A stretch of 54,818 bases of DNA from Alphaproteobacteria bacterium (GTDB lineage Bacteria; Pseudomonadota; Alphaproteobacteria; GCA-2731375), in assembly GCA_016869175.1 (NCBI GenBank), contig VGEV01000006.1, positions 1-54,818 of the forward strand. Direction: 5' to 3'. Position 1 is the stretch's first letter; the number at the start of each line of letters is the position of its first letter. The notes under the pieces were generated by a model that made no database searches, was not told where the DNA came from, and worked only from the letters and a program-made list of their open reading frames with translations. A program made the position numbers and the translations under genes. This document shows, piece by piece, positions 19,471-29,682 of this stretch.

Positions 19471-20628
19471 CTATTTGGTTCCGCCGTTGACCGCCAGCAG
19501 CTCGATCCGGCCCTTCCTCGCCGTCAGCGCCAGCCGGCCGGAGAGCAGGGCCAGCGCCGCATCGCCGAATACCTCGCGCCGCCAGCCCGACAGCGCTGGC
19601 AGGTCGGCCCTGGGGTCGCTGGCGATGCGCGCCAAGTCCTCGCTGCTGGCCACCAGCTTGGCCGCCACGCCATGTTCATTGCATTGCTGCTTCAGCAACA
19701 CTTTCAACAGTTCCAGGGCCGGTCCCGCGTTGATCTGCGGCTCCTCGGCGAGCACCGGCAATGCCGCTTCCGGCAGCTCCAGGCCGCGGCGGATGGCGTT
19801 CAGCAGGCCCTCGCCCATGGCGTTGTCGGCGAACGACTTGGGCACCGCGCGCAGGGCTCTCAGACCGTCCGCGCCGGTCGGCCGCTCGGCCGCCAGTTCC
19901 AGCACGGCCTCGTCGCGCAGGACGTGTCCGCGCGGCAAGTCGCGGCGCTGCGCTTCCAGTTCGCGCCAGGCGGCAACTTCCTTCAGGACGCCCAGGTATC
20001 GGGGATTGCGGCCGCGCGGCTTGAGCCGCCTCCAGGCCTGTTCCGGCACCAAGGCATAGGTACCAGGATCGGCCAGGATCGCCATCTCCTCGTTCAGCCA
20101 ATGCGCCCGGCCGCTGTCCTTCAGCCGCTGCTCCAGCACCTTGTAGACCTCCGCCAGATGGCGCACATCGGCAAGCGCGTAGTCGAGCTGGCGCGGCGAC
20201 AACGGCCGGCGGGCCCAGTCGGTGAATTGCGCCGACTTGTCGAGCCGCCGCCCGGTCAACCGCTGCACCAGCATCTCGAAACCGATCTGCTCGCCCAGGC
20301 CGCAGACCATCGCCGCCACCTGCGTATCGAACAGCGGCCCCGGCACCAGGCCGGTGGCGTGAAAGAAAATCTCCAGGTCCTGTCGGGCGGCATGAAATAC
20401 CTTCAGCACATCGGGTGCCGCCATCAGGTCGTGCAATGGGCTGAGCTCGATGCCCTCGGCCAGCGGGTCGATTGCCCAGACCTGGCCCTCGGCCGCGACC
20501 TGCACCAGGCACAATTTCGACCAATAGCTGCGGTCGCGCATGAACTCGGTATCGACAATGATCGCTGGCTGCCTGGCGAGCCGCTGGCAGAGCTCGGCCA
20601 GGGCATCGGTGTTGCGAACAATGCTCAT
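19471..20628 (-). CDS. rnd: Ribonuclease D
   Basis: A 385-residue 3'-5' exoribonuclease that trims tRNA and other stable RNA precursors. The DEDDy exonuclease domain is intact: [14 protein letters not shown] (about residues 20-33), the Asp of [14 protein letters not shown] (about 84-97), and the Tyr/Asp of [15 protein letters not shown] (about 150-164). An HRDC domain follows (about 205-290). The start ATG at 20628 was chosen where homology begins; no good ribosome site is seen. The gene is divergent from aspS and its stop lies three bases from the stop of the convergent FeeM/cNMP gene. Confidence 0.94.
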   Translation of the reverse strand: MSIVRNTDALAELCQRLARQPAIIVDTEFMRDRSYWSKLCLVQVAAEGQVWAIDPLAEGIELSPLHDLMAAPDVLKVFHAARQDLEIFFHATGLVPGPLFDTQVAAMVCGLGEQIGFEMLVQRLTGRRLDKSAQFTDWARRPLSPRQLDYALADVRHLAEVYKVLEQRLKDSGRAHWLNEEMAILADPGTYALVPEQAWRRLKPRGRNPRYLGVLKEVAAWRELEAQRRDLPRGHVLRDEAVLELAAERPTGADGLRALRAVPKSFADNAMGEGLLNAIRRGLELPEAALPVLAEEPQINAGPALELLKVLLKQQCNEHGVAAKLVASSEDLARIASDPRADLPALSGWRREVFGDAALALLSGRLALTARKGRIELLAVNGGTK

Positions 20629-20785
20629 CGCGGAGGTGTTTCTTGCAATCGGTCTCGGGCGGCGGGGATGCGCCGGGCCGCACCATAGGCGGGCTGGCTT
20701 GACAACGCGAGCTTTCCTATGCGCTGTTCCCGCCGTTTTGCGGCCGGCCGGCTGCCGTCCGTCCAAGACCATGGTTTCCCGCCGC

Positions 20786-22567
20786 ATGCACCGCTATCGC
20801 ACCCATACTTGCAGCCAACTGCGCCGCGACCATGTCGGCCAGCAGGTCCGCTTGTCGGGCTGGGTCCACCGCAAGCGCGACCACGGCGGGCTGGTGTTCA
20901 TCGACTTGCGCGACCATTACGGCACAACGCAATGTGTGGTGGAACCCGACGCGGCCTGCTTCGCCGCGGTCGGAGAGGCGCGCGCCGAATGGGTGGTCCG
21001 AGTGGACGGGCGGGTCGTGGCGCGCAGCCCGGAGACCGTGAACGCCAGCCTCGCCACGGGCGAGGTCGAGCTGCGGATTGATGCCTGCGAAGTGCTGTCG
21101 AGCGCCGACGAGTTGCCGCTACAGGTGTTCGGCGAGCAGCAATATCCCGAGGACATCCGGCTGCGCTACCGTTTCCTGGATCTCAGGCGCGAGCGCCCGC
21201 ACGCCAATATCGTGCTGCGTTCGCGCGTCATCTCCAGCATCCGCCGACGCATGGAGGCGCAAGGCTTCCTGGAGTTCCAAACCCCCATCCTGACCGCCTC
21301 CAGCCCCGAAGGCGCACGCGACTTCCTGGTGCCGAGCCGGCTCCATCCCGGCCATTTCTATGCCCTGCCGCAAGCGCCGCAGCAGTTCAAGCAACTGTGC
21401 ATGGTGGCAGGCTTCGATCGCTACTTCCAGATCGCGCCCTGCTTCCGCGACGAGGATGCGCGTGCCGATCGCAGCCCGGGCGAGTTCTACCAGCTCGACA
21501 TCGAGATGTCGTTCGTCGAGCAGGAAGACGTGTTCTCGGCCGTCGAGCCGGTCATGCACGGCGTGTTCACCGAGTTCACCCATCGCCAGGTCACCGCACC
21601 GCCGTTCCCGCGTATCGCCTACCGCGATGCGCTGCTGCAATACGGGACCGACAAGCCAGACCTGCGGATCCCGCTGCTCATCGTCGATGTCAGCGAGGTG
21701 TTTGCCGGCTCCGAGTTCCAACTCTTCGCCAAGGCAGTGGCGGCGGGCGATGTGGTCCGGGCGATCCCAGCTCCCGGATCGGCCGACCGGCCGCGCAGCT
21801 TCTTCGACCGCATGAACGACTGGGCACGCAGCGAGGGGGCGCCGGGCTTGGGCTGGCTCGCCTTTGCCGAGGGCGGCGCCAAGGGCCCGATCGGACAGCG
21901 GCTGGATCCCGGCCGGCTCGCCCGGCTGAAGCAGTTGACGGGCCTTGGCGACGGCGACGGCCTGTTCTTCGCCAGCGGGCCGGCGGACAAGGCGGCCCTG
22001 CTTGCCGGCAAGGCGCGCGTGCGGCTCGGCCAGGAACTCAGCCTGGTCGAGAAAGACAGCTACCGGTTTTGCTGGATCGTCGATTTTCCCATGTACGAGT
22101 GGAACGAGGACGAGAAGCGGGTCGATTTCAGCCATAACCCGTTCTCCATGCCGCAAGGCGGTCTTGCGGCGCTGAACGGCAAGCAGCCGCTGGACATCCT
22201 CGCCTACCAGTATGACATCGTCTGCAATGGCATCGAGCTGTCCTCGGGCGCCATCCGCAACCACCGCCCCGACATTATGTTGCGGGCCTTTGAAATCGCC
22301 GGCTACGACCGCGACGAGGTGGAACGTCGGTTTGGCGGCATGCTGCATGCCTTGCGCCATGGCGCCCCCCCCCATGGCGGCACCGCGCCAGGCATCGACC
22401 GCATCGTCATGCTGCTTGCCGATGAGCCGAATATCCGCGAGGTCATCCTGTTCCCGATGAACCAGCAGGCGCAGGACCTGATGATGGGGGCGCCTTCGGA
22501 GGTCTCGCCCAAGCAGTTGCGCGAACTGCATATCCGCCTCGCCCTGCCGGACGGCCCCAAGACCTAG
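20786..22567 (+). CDS. aspS: Aspartyl-tRNA synthetase
   Basis: A 593-residue class II synthetase that charges tRNA-Asp. An anticodon-binding OB domain (residues 1-110, [20 protein letters not shown]) is followed by the catalytic core: [13 protein letters not shown], the motif 2 loop [20 protein letters not shown] (about residues 219-238), the bacterial insertion domain (about 280-410), and the motif 3 region [20 protein letters not shown] near 530-550. I chose the ATG at 20786 (MHRYRTHTC, the usual opening); the in-frame ATG at 20771 would add five residues. A run of nine C at 22365-22373 lies in the coding sequence and preserves the frame (HGAPPHGG). Confidence 0.96.
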   Translation: MHRYRTHTCSQLRRDHVGQQVRLSGWVHRKRDHGGLVFIDLRDHYGTTQCVVEPDAACFAAVGEARAEWVVRVDGRVVARSPETVNASLATGEVELRIDACEVLSSADELPLQVFGEQQYPEDIRLRYRFLDLRRERPHANIVLRSRVISSIRRRMEAQGFLEFQTPILTASSPEGARDFLVPSRLHPGHFYALPQAPQQFKQLCMVAGFDRYFQIAPCFRDEDARADRSPGEFYQLDIEMSFVEQEDVFSAVEPVMHGVFTEFTHRQVTAPPFPRIAYRDALLQYGTDKPDLRIPLLIVDVSEVFAGSEFQLFAKAVAAGDVVRAIPAPGSADRPRSFFDRMNDWARSEGAPGLGWLAFAEGGAKGPIGQRLDPGRLARLKQLTGLGDGDGLFFASGPADKAALLAGKARVRLGQELSLVEKDSYRFCWIVDFPMYEWNEDEKRVDFSHNPFSMPQGGLAALNGKQPLDILAYQYDIVCNGIELSSGAIRNHRPDIMLRAFEIAGYDRDEVERRFGGMLHALRHGAPPHGGTAPGIDRIVMLLADEPNIREVILFPMNQQAQDLMMGAPSEVSPKQLRELHIRLALPDGPKT

Positions 22568-22676
22568 CGCTGGCCTCCCTGGGTCGGCAACGCTAACCGG
22601 GCCTTAAGCCTTTCGCCGTCATGCTGGCGGCCTGGTTCGCTGGGGCGGTTTCCTCGCCCGCGCGCAGACGGGGCCC

Positions 22677-24383
22677 ATGGCCAACCTTTCGACCATCGAG
22701 CCTGCGACCGAGGGCGCTCCGGCCGCCGCGCTGAAGCTGGAACGCGACCGCTTCGTCGCGTTCTCGTTCGCGGCCGCCGACCTGCTGATGGAGGTCGACG
22801 AAGCGGGCAAGGTGCGCTACGTCATGGGTGCCGCCAAGGGCCTGACCGGGCTCGATGCCAAGGCGCTGATCGGCACCGCGTTCAGTGAGATCGTGGCCGC
22901 CGGCGATCGCGGCTTGGCGCAACGGCTCGTCGGCGAGCTGAAACCTGGCAGTCGTCTGCTGCCGACCGGAATCAACTTGGCGGCGAGTCGAGGCATGGCA
23001 ATCCTGGGCGGTTGCCGCCTGCCGGCGGGCGACGGCCGGCGCTATGTCACCTTGAGTATTGCGCGTCTGCCCTTCGCCGCCGCGGCCCAGTCCGCCAAGC
23101 GCGACCCGGCGACCGGACTGGTGGCCGGCGAGGACTTCGCCACGCTGGTCGGCGACTGCATGGCGGCCGGGCGCGAGGCCGGCCAGGAACTCAAGCTGAC
23201 ACTGCTGGATCTGCCGGGCTTGGCGGAACTGAAGCAGCGCTCCGGCGATGCGGTCTACAGCCGCTTCCTGAGCGACGTCGGCGGTCTGTTGCGCTCGCGC
23301 TCGCTCGGCGGCGAAGCAGCTTCGGCTTTGGCCGACGGCAAGTTCGGCATCGTGCATGACGGCACGCTGTCGGCGGTCAGCCTCGGCAAGGAGGTGGAAG
23401 GCCTGAGTCAACGGGCCGACCCGACCGGCCAGGGCGTTTCCGCCACGGCGGCCGACCTCGCGCTCGATGCCGGCACGGCCTCGGCCGAGGACGCCAACAA
23501 GGCGCTGGCCTATGCCTTGCGCCAGTTCACCGAGGACGGCAGCGGCAGCTTCAGCGTCAACAGCTTGGGCCAGGCGCTGCGCGGGGTGATGGACGAGACG
23601 GTCAAGCGCATCGCCAAGTTCAAAGATACATTGGACCGCCGCCGGTTCGACCTCGCCTTCCAGCCGATCGTCTCGCTGTTCGACGGCCAATTGCACCATT
23701 ACGAAGTGCTGAGCCGGTTCGAGGAGCGCGACAAGACCGCCAGCATGATCGCTTTCGCCGAGGAAGTGGACGTCATCCAAGACTTCGACTTGGCCGTTTG
23801 CCAGCGTTCGGTCGAATTCCTGCTGAAGCGCGAAGAGGCTGGCGCGCCGGTCTCGCTGGCCGGCAACCTGTCCGGCAAGTCACTGATGAACCAGCTCTTC
23901 ATGGCGGCGCTTCGGCAGCTCTCCGCAGCCCTGGGCCGCCACCGTCGGCAGCTGCTATTCGAGGTGACGGAATCGAGCAAGATCGCCAACCTGGAAGCCG
24001 CGCGGAACGTTGTCGAGCAGTTGAAGGCCGACGGCCACCATGTGTGCTTGGACGATTTCGGCGCCGGCTCGGCTTCGTTCCCGTACCTGCAGGCGCTGCC
24101 GATCAACTATGTCAAGATCGACGGCGCCTATGTCCGGCAGGCGCAGAACTCGAGCTGCGACCAGGCGATCCTCAAAGCTATCGCCCAGCTTTGCACCGAC
24201 CTGAAGATCGGCACCATCGCCGAGATGGTCGAGACCACCGAGCAGCACAAGTTGCTGCGCGGGCTGGGGGTGGGCTATGGCCAGGGCTGGCTGTTCGGAC
24301 GACCGCAGACCGGCTTGCCGATGCCCGCGCCGGATCCGGCAAGCGCCGGGCCGCTGGCGCCAAAGGTTCGCCGCACCGAGTAG
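22677..24383 (+). CDS. EAL-domain protein with PAS-like and degenerate GGDEF regions
   Basis: A 568-residue soluble signalling protein. Residues 15-140 look like a PAS fold (FVAFSFAAADLLMEVDE ... KGLTGLDAKALIG). Residues 145-245 have GGDEF-like layout, but the active-site motif is lost (ALADGKFGIV where GGDEF is expected), so diguanylate cyclase activity is unlikely. Residues 310-550 are an EAL domain: the name motif is EVL (HHYEVLSRF), followed by GNLSGKSL, LFEVTES, CLDDFGAGSASF, YVKIDG, IAEMVETTEQ and GYGQGWLFGRP. Most metal and catalytic residues remain, so cyclic-di-GMP hydrolysis or binding are both possible. It stands alone, convergent with ppx. Confidence 0.85.
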   Translation: MANLSTIEPATEGAPAAALKLERDRFVAFSFAAADLLMEVDEAGKVRYVMGAAKGLTGLDAKALIGTAFSEIVAAGDRGLAQRLVGELKPGSRLLPTGINLAASRGMAILGGCRLPAGDGRRYVTLSIARLPFAAAAQSAKRDPATGLVAGEDFATLVGDCMAAGREAGQELKLTLLDLPGLAELKQRSGDAVYSRFLSDVGGLLRSRSLGGEAASALADGKFGIVHDGTLSAVSLGKEVEGLSQRADPTGQGVSATAADLALDAGTASAEDANKALAYALRQFTEDGSGSFSVNSLGQALRGVMDETVKRIAKFKDTLDRRRFDLAFQPIVSLFDGQLHHYEVLSRFEERDKTASMIAFAEEVDVIQDFDLAVCQRSVEFLLKREEAGAPVSLAGNLSGKSLMNQLFMAALRQLSAALGRHRRQLLFEVTESSKIANLEAARNVVEQLKADGHHVCLDDFGAGSASFPYLQALPINYVKIDGAYVRQAQNSSCDQAILKAIAQLCTDLKIGTIAEMVETTEQHKLLRGLGVGYGQGWLFGRPQTGLPMPAPDPASAGPLAPKVRRTE

Positions 24384-24394
24384 GCGCCGCCAGC

Positions 24395-24421
24395 ACACGA
24401 CGGCACCAGGTGCCGACGTGT
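24395..24421. terminator. Hairpin between convergent EAL gene and ppx, probable shared terminator
   Basis: Two arms, ACACG-a-CGGCACC and GGTGCCG-a-CGTGT, form a 27-base near-perfect palindrome that fills the gap between the two stop codons. The symmetry would give a hairpin in either transcript. No T-run follows, so rho-independent termination is not certain. Confidence 0.45.
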
Positions 24422-24423
24422 CA

Positions 24424-25932
24424 TCAGCCGTATTGGGCCTTGCCGTCGAAGGCCCGCACCAGGGACTCGAAGCGACGCATCACGACGTCGGCCCGCAGCA
24501 ACCCGGCCTCGCCCGGCAAGGCCAACCGCGGCAGACCGTCCCGCAAGCCCAGCGTCGCTTCCCCCAACAGACCAGCAGCGCCGCCGGATATCGTATGGGC
24601 CAGCCGCAACGCCAGGCCGACACGCCGGGCCTGCACAGCGTCCGGACGGCCGAGCAGTTCGACGATCGCCGCCACCGTCTCGCCGCCAGCGCCGCCGGTG
24701 TAGCGGGCGTGCAGCGCCAGCGACAGCCACGCCCGGTCGGCGTGCTCCGCTCCCGCCAACGGCGCCCGCAGCATTTCCACGAAAGCGTGCTCGGCGCGGT
24801 AATCGGGATGCACCCGCCAGGCGATGTCGCTCAACAGGCAGGCCGCCTGTCGCAGCCGTCTGTGGGCGCTCTCTTCTTCCGGAAACAACGGATCGAGCCA
24901 CGCCATCAGTTCCTCGGCATGGACCGCGAACCGGGCGCCGATGGCGGCTTCGCGCCGGCATGCCGCCAGCAGGGGGTCTTCCGCCCGGGCCGCCTGCGGC
25001 AACATCTCGAAGATCAGCCCTTCGCGCAGGCCGTGCGCGCAGAACACCGCGTGACGCGGCTGCAACCGCCGCAGCAGGTGCATCAGCGTCAGCGCCGCGA
25101 ACGGTAGCGCGGGCAGACGCTCCGCCGGTACCCCCTCGATGCGGCGCAGGCTCTTGCGACCAAGTCCCGCAAGCAGCTCGCAGAGCGTGAGCAGGCTCTC
25201 CGCCGGCACCTTATAGGCATCCAGCACGCGCAGCGGGTAATCGGTACGCGCCATGTGCACCCGACCGATGGCGCGCAGCGCGCCGCCGACCAAATGGAGC
25301 GTCTGCCCCGCCCGTCCCGCCAGCCAGGACACGCCGGCCATCGCCTGATCGACCACCGCGCGAGGATCATGGCCCAGTTTGGCGCCGCTGCCGATGCGCA
25401 ACGGTCCGATCGGCAGCGTCGTCGATCGACCCGTCTGGCCACCCGCGACCTCGACCAGTTCCAGGCTGCCGCCGCCCAGATCGGCCACCACGCCCTTGGC
25501 CGAAGCATTGCCCGCCAGGACACCCAACGCCGACAGGCGCCCTTCGTCCGCGCCCGACAGCACTTCGACGTCAATGCCGTGACGGGCCGCCGCGGCATCG
25601 ACGAAGGCCGGCCCGTTGCGGGCATCGCGCACTGCCGCCGTGGCGACCGCCCGGAGCCGGCCAACCTGCATGGCCTTGGTCAACACCGCGAAGCGCCCCA
25701 AGGTGCGCAGCGCCTGCGCCATGTCGGCCTCGGCGAGTGCCCCGGTCTCCTCGATCGCGTGGCCCAGGCCGCATTGCGCCTTCTCGTTGAACAGCGCGAC
25801 CGGTGCCCGCACCAGGCCTTCGTAGACCACCAAGCGAACGGAGTTGGAGCCGATGTCGATGACGCCGACCGGACCGCGATCGGCCGCCATTCCGCTGTCG
25901 CTGCTCGCCACGGCGAAAGTGCCTCGCCTCAC
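24424..25932 (-). CDS. ppx: Exopolyphosphatase, Ppx/GppA family
   Basis: A protein of up to 502 residues that removes terminal phosphate from polyphosphate. Actin-like ATPase-fold motifs are present: VGVIDIGSNSVRLVVYEG (about residues 22-39), the catalytic Glu region VEVLSGADEGRLSA (about 123-136) and VVADLGGGSLELVEV (about 149-163). The C-terminal half is the HD-like helical region of long Ppx proteins. The start given is GTG at 25932; an ATG at 25890 (MAADRGPVGVID) is equally plausible and would shorten it by 14 residues. It is 14 bases downstream of ppk, so synthesis and degradation of polyphosphate share one transcript. Confidence 0.92.
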   Translation of the reverse strand: MRRGTFAVASSDSGMAADRGPVGVIDIGSNSVRLVVYEGLVRAPVALFNEKAQCGLGHAIEETGALAEADMAQALRTLGRFAVLTKAMQVGRLRAVATAAVRDARNGPAFVDAAAARHGIDVEVLSGADEGRLSALGVLAGNASAKGVVADLGGGSLELVEVAGGQTGRSTTLPIGPLRIGSGAKLGHDPRAVVDQAMAGVSWLAGRAGQTLHLVGGALRAIGRVHMARTDYPLRVLDAYKVPAESLLTLCELLAGLGRKSLRRIEGVPAERLPALPFAALTLMHLLRRLQPRHAVFCAHGLREGLIFEMLPQAARAEDPLLAACRREAAIGARFAVHAEELMAWLDPLFPEEESAHRRLRQAACLLSDIAWRVHPDYRAEHAFVEMLRAPLAGAEHADRAWLSLALHARYTGGAGGETVAAIVELLGRPDAVQARRVGLALRLAHTISGGAAGLLGEATLGLRDGLPRLALPGEAGLLRADVVMRRFESLVRAFDGKAQYG

Positions 25933-25946
25933 GTTACCCGCTGGCG

Positions 25947-28127
25947 CTAGAGCGACGCGGGCATCTGACCTTGCGACTTCAGCGCACTGCCACGCCCGGA
26001 AAGGCTAGGGTTGGTCATGAAATAGCGGTGCGCGCTGAACGCATTGGCCGCCGCAGGCAAACGTTCGTAGCAGCCGTCGGCCAGCAGCGTCCAGCTCTGC
26101 GCCTGGTCGCACAAATTGGCCACCATGATCTGGTCCAGGATTTGCGCATGCACTGTCGCATTCTCGATCGGCACCAGGGTTTCGACCCGCCGGTCGAAAT
26201 TGCGCTGCATCCAATCGGCCGAGGAGATGAACACCTTGGCATGCGGCGAGGGTAGCTTGTTGCCGGCCCCAAAGCAGACGATGCGGCTGTGCTCAAGGAA
26301 GCGGCCGACGATACTCTTGACCCGAATGTTCTCCGACAGGCCGGGCACGCCCGGCCTGAGGCAGCAAATCCCGCGCACCACCAAGTCGATCTGGACGCCG
26401 GCCGACGATGCCCGATAAAGCGCATCGATCACCCGGGCATCGACCAGCGAGTTCAGCTTGGCCCAGATCATGGCCGGCCGCCCGGCTTGGGCATGGGCGA
26501 TCTCCGCGTCGATCAGCTCCAGGATCCGCCGCCGGATGCCGTGCGGCGAGGTCACCAGCTTGGCGAAATTCTCAGGCTCGGCATAGCCCGTCAGATGGTT
26601 GAACAGTTTGGCCGCGTCCTGGCCCAGCTCCGGATCGGCGGTGAAGAACGACAGGTCCGTATAGATCTTGGCGGTGATCGGATGATAGTTGCCGGTCCCG
26701 AAATGCACATAGGTGCGCAAGCCGCCACCCTCGTTGCGCACCACCAGAGAGACCTTGGCATGGGTCTTCAGGTCGATGAAACCATAGACCACATGCACGC
26801 CGGCGCGTTCCAGGTCGCCCGCCCAACGGATATTCGCTTCCTCGTCGAAGCGCGCCTTCAATTCGACCAGGGCGGTCACCGACTTGCCGGCTCCCGCCGC
26901 CGCGATCAGTGCCTTGACGATCGGGGAATCGTCGCTGGTGCGGTAGAGCGTCTGCTTGATCGCCACCACTTCCGGGTCGGCCGCGGCCTGGGCGACGAAC
27001 TGCACCACCACGTCGAAGCTCTCGTAGGGGTGATGCACCACGATGTCCTTTTGTCGGATCGAGGCCAGGCAGTCGCCACGGAAGTCGCGGATGCGCTCCG
27101 GAAACCGTGCGTGATAGGGCTGGAACAGCAGCTCGGGCCAACTGTCGACGATCAACCCCTTGACATCGGCCATGCCCAACAGGCCGTCGACCGCCACCGC
27201 CTCGTTCGCCGTGATGCCCAGCGTCTCGCGCACGAACCGCCGCAGATCCTCGGGCATCTCGTGGTCGAACCACAGGCCGATCACGCTGCCGCGCCGGCGC
27301 CGCTTCAGCGCGGTCTGAAAGAACCGCACCAGATCCTCGGCCTCTTCCTCCACTTCGATATCGCTGTCGCGCACGATGCGGAAGAGGCCCCGCCCCAGCA
27401 CCTCGTAACCGGGGAACAGACGATCAAGCGACAACCGCACCAGGTGCTCCAGCCGCAGGAAACGGATCCGATCGCCCGGCAGGCGAATGAACCGGGCGAT
27501 CCGGTTCGGCAGCGGCACCAAGGCCCGCATTACGTGCCCATCCGCGCGACGGCGCAGCTGCAGCACCTTGACAAAGCCGAGATTCGGCAGGAACGGAAAG
27601 GGATGCGCCGGATCGATGGCCAAGGGCGTCAAGACCGGGAAGACCCGTTCGGTGAAGTGCCGGGCGAGCCAGGTCTGGTCGGCGGCGTCGAGTTCGTCGG
27701 GCTCCAGCACGGCGATGCCGGCTTCGCGTAACTCCGCCTGCAGCGCCCGCCAACAGCGCGCCTGCTCGACCAACAAGTGGCCGGCAACGTGCTTGATGGC
27801 CTGCAGTTGTTGCGCCGGGGTCAGGCCTTCGTCGCTCATGTCGGCGATGTTGGCCTTGAGCTGGCCGTGCAGGCCGGCCACGCGCACCATGTAGAACTCG
27901 TCCAGGTTGGACGCCGAGATCGACAGGAAACGCACGCGCTCGAGCAGGGGATGGGCCGGATTGCAGGCTTCCTCCAGCACCCGGGTGTTGAAGGCAAGCC
28001 AGGATAGCTCGCGGTTGATGTAGCGCGGATCGCGACTGAACGGCACCGTCGGCCGGCCGAGACTGGGCATCGTCGGCAACGGGTCGGCCGGTGCAACTGC
28101 CTGCTTGCGCTTGCGCGATGCCCTCAT
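25947..28127 (-). CDS. ppk: Polyphosphate kinase 1
   Basis: A 726-residue PPK1 that reversibly polymerises the gamma-phosphate of ATP into polyphosphate. It opens the conserved part with [19 protein letters not shown] (about residues 36-54) and keeps [15 protein letters not shown]. The autophosphorylated His is in [11 protein letters not shown] (about 464), and the second conserved His is in [17 protein letters not shown] (about 621). [15 protein letters not shown] follows the first. Length is normal. The ATG is preceded by GGAGAGGG. It forms a two-gene unit with ppx. Confidence 0.96.
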   Translation of the reverse strand: MRASRKRKQAVAPADPLPTMPSLGRPTVPFSRDPRYINRELSWLAFNTRVLEEACNPAHPLLERVRFLSISASNLDEFYMVRVAGLHGQLKANIADMSDEGLTPAQQLQAIKHVAGHLLVEQARCWRALQAELREAGIAVLEPDELDAADQTWLARHFTERVFPVLTPLAIDPAHPFPFLPNLGFVKVLQLRRRADGHVMRALVPLPNRIARFIRLPGDRIRFLRLEHLVRLSLDRLFPGYEVLGRGLFRIVRDSDIEVEEEAEDLVRFFQTALKRRRRGSVIGLWFDHEMPEDLRRFVRETLGITANEAVAVDGLLGMADVKGLIVDSWPELLFQPYHARFPERIRDFRGDCLASIRQKDIVVHHPYESFDVVVQFVAQAAADPEVVAIKQTLYRTSDDSPIVKALIAAAGAGKSVTALVELKARFDEEANIRWAGDLERAGVHVVYGFIDLKTHAKVSLVVRNEGGGLRTYVHFGTGNYHPITAKIYTDLSFFTADPELGQDAAKLFNHLTGYAEPENFAKLVTSPHGIRRRILELIDAEIAHAQAGRPAMIWAKLNSLVDARVIDALYRASSAGVQIDLVVRGICCLRPGVPGLSENIRVKSIVGRFLEHSRIVCFGAGNKLPSPHAKVFISSADWMQRNFDRRVETLVPIENATVHAQILDQIMVANLCDQAQSWTLLADGCYERLPAAANAFSAHRYFMTNPSLSGRGSALKSQGQMPASL

Positions 28128-28203
28128 GATCCCTCTCCGCCAGCCCGGTCCCCGCCATGTTACACCACCGGAAAAGACCGAATGGTGAACCGGCGCGCGC
28201 CGG

Positions 28204-28983
28204 TCAGGTGGTCCCCGGGTAGGCGCCGCCGTCCAACAGCACCTGCTGGCCCGTCATGAAACCGACATGTTGACTGCAGAGGAACGCGCATACCGCCCCG
28301 AACTCCTCCACGCTGCCGAACCGGCCGGCGGGGTTGCGCGCCTGCATCTGCTCGACCTGTTCGGCTTCGCTGCGGCCGGCCGCCCGGGCGTTGAAGCGAA
28401 TGCCGGCGCGCAGCCGGTCGGTATTGAACGGGCCCGGCAACAGATTGTTGATGATCACGTTGTGCCTGGCCACCTGGCGGGACAGGCCGGCGACGAAGCC
28501 GGTCAGGCCGGCCCGCGCGCCGTTCGACAGGCAAAGTTCGGGGATCGGGTGCTTGACCGATGCCGAGGTGATGTTGACGATCCGCCCGAAACGTCGGGCC
28601 AGCATTCCGTCCAGCACCGCCTTGATCAGCTCGATCGGCGTGATCATGTTGGCGTTGACCGCCTTCTGCCAGTCCTCAGGGTTGAACTCGCGGAAGTCGC
28701 CGCGCGGCGGACCGCCCGCATTGTTCACCAGGATATCCGGTGCGGGGCATGCCGCCACCAGGCGCGCGCGCACCGGGGCCTCGCTCACATCGCCCGCGAG
28801 CGTATGGACTTGCACCGGGTAAGCGCCGCGAATTTCCGCCGCCGTCGCCTCCAGCGCCTCAACGCCGCGTGCATTCAGCACCAGGTTGACGCCTTCGCGC
28901 GCCAGCGCCACCGCCGAGCCCTTGCCCAGCCCCTTGCTGGCCGCGCAGACGATCGCCCACTTGCCGCCGATTCCCAGATCCAT
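28204..28983 (-). CDS. SDR-family protein with non-canonical active site
   Basis: A 259-residue Rossmann-fold short-chain dehydrogenase relative. The cofactor loop [12 protein letters not shown] (about residues 13-24) replaces the usual TGxxxGIG, NNAG is present (about 87-90), and the catalytic Ser is in NITSASVK (about 137-144). Where YxxxK should follow there is [12 protein letters not shown], so the Tyr is Ser and the Lys is Arg. The C-terminus GGAYPGTT is typical of the family. Activity as an ordinary dehydrogenase is doubtful; a known SDR subgroup shares this SNGAR variant. It lies between hda and ppk with a strong GGGGAGA ribosome site; its substrate is unknown. Confidence 0.82.
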   Translation of the reverse strand: MDLGIGGKWAIVCAASKGLGKGSAVALAREGVNLVLNARGVEALEATAAEIRGAYPVQVHTLAGDVSEAPVRARLVAACPAPDILVNNAGGPPRGDFREFNPEDWQKAVNANMITPIELIKAVLDGMLARRFGRIVNITSASVKHPIPELCLSNGARAGLTGFVAGLSRQVARHNVIINNLLPGPFNTDRLRAGIRFNARAAGRSEAEQVEQMQARNPAGRFGSVEEFGAVCAFLCSQHVGFMTGQQVLLDGGAYPGTT

Positions 28984-29001
28984 GACATCTCCCCTCGTCG
29001 T

Positions 29002-29682
29002 TCATTGTCCGGCAATCGTGTCGCGCAGACCGGTCAGCACTTCGCGCGCCAAAGCCAGCGTGATCGCGCGGTGCGCCGCCAGCGAGTGCTGGTCGAGTTG
29101 CGCGATGGCCGCCGCCAGCGCGTCGTAGCGCCGTTCGCCGCGCGCCACCAGATACTCGACGACGCCCGCACCCAGCACCAGTTGCCGATCGGCCGCCAGC
29201 TTGCCCGCCAGCGCCGCCAGCATCGCATCGTCCGGTCTCGCCACCAACGCCAGCGGGGCCGCCAGCAGCCGTGAACGCAAGTCAGGCAGCCGCAACGGCC
29301 AGCGGGCGGGCGGATCGCGGCCGGTCAGCAGCAAGGTTCCGCGCCGTTCGCGCAGCAGATTGACGAGATGCAGCAACGCGGCTTCGCTTCGCAGATCCTC
29401 GGCCGCCGTGACGGCGGCGGCGCCGCTGGACGCCAGCGTCGGCGGGTCGTCTTGCCCAAACTCTGCCGCCAAGAGCAGCGGCGCCCCGCTGCGCTGGCGC
29501 CACACTTCCGCCAAGTGGCGCTTGCCGCAGCCGGGCGGCCCGGCAAGCACCAGCAGGCCCTGCGGCCAGTCCGGCCAGCGGTCGATCCAGGCCACCGCTT
29601 CGGCGTTGCCGGCCCCGACCACCAAGTCCGCCCGCCGATAGCCGGGGCGGGTCGGCAACGGCAATGGCAGCTGCCGACTCAC
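29002..29682 (-). CDS. DnaA-related Hda-like protein (chromosomal replication regulator)
   Basis: A 226-residue protein similar to HdaA, which with the DNA clamp stimulates ATP hydrolysis by DnaA and prevents re-initiation. The N-terminus RQLPLPLP (residues 3-10) looks like the clamp-binding motif (QLxLPL). The P-loop reads GPPGCGKRHLAEVW, with Arg where Thr or Ser normally binds magnesium, and the Walker B region is weak. RDPPARWPLRLPDLRSRL matches the sensor/box VII region. The GTG start at 29682 overlaps the stop of the AI-2E gene (GTGA). The assignment is good by position and N-terminus; ATP use may be altered. Confidence 0.78.
   Translation of the reverse strand: MSRQLPLPLPTRPGYRRADLVVGAGNAEAVAWIDRWPDWPQGLLVLAGPPGCGKRHLAEVWRQRSGAPLLLAAEFGQDDPPTLASSGAAAVTAAEDLRSEAALLHLVNLLRERRGTLLLTGRDPPARWPLRLPDLRSRLLAAPLALVARPDDAMLAALAGKLAADRQLVLGAGVVEYLVARGERRYDALAAAIAQLDQHSLAAHRAITLALAREVLTGLRDTIAGQ

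Noticed and set aside
20699-20727. TTGACA at 20699-20704 as an aspS promoter
   Set aside because: The -35 is perfect, but at 16-18 bases spacing there is no -10 better than GCGCTG; TATGCG occurs only 13 bases downstream.
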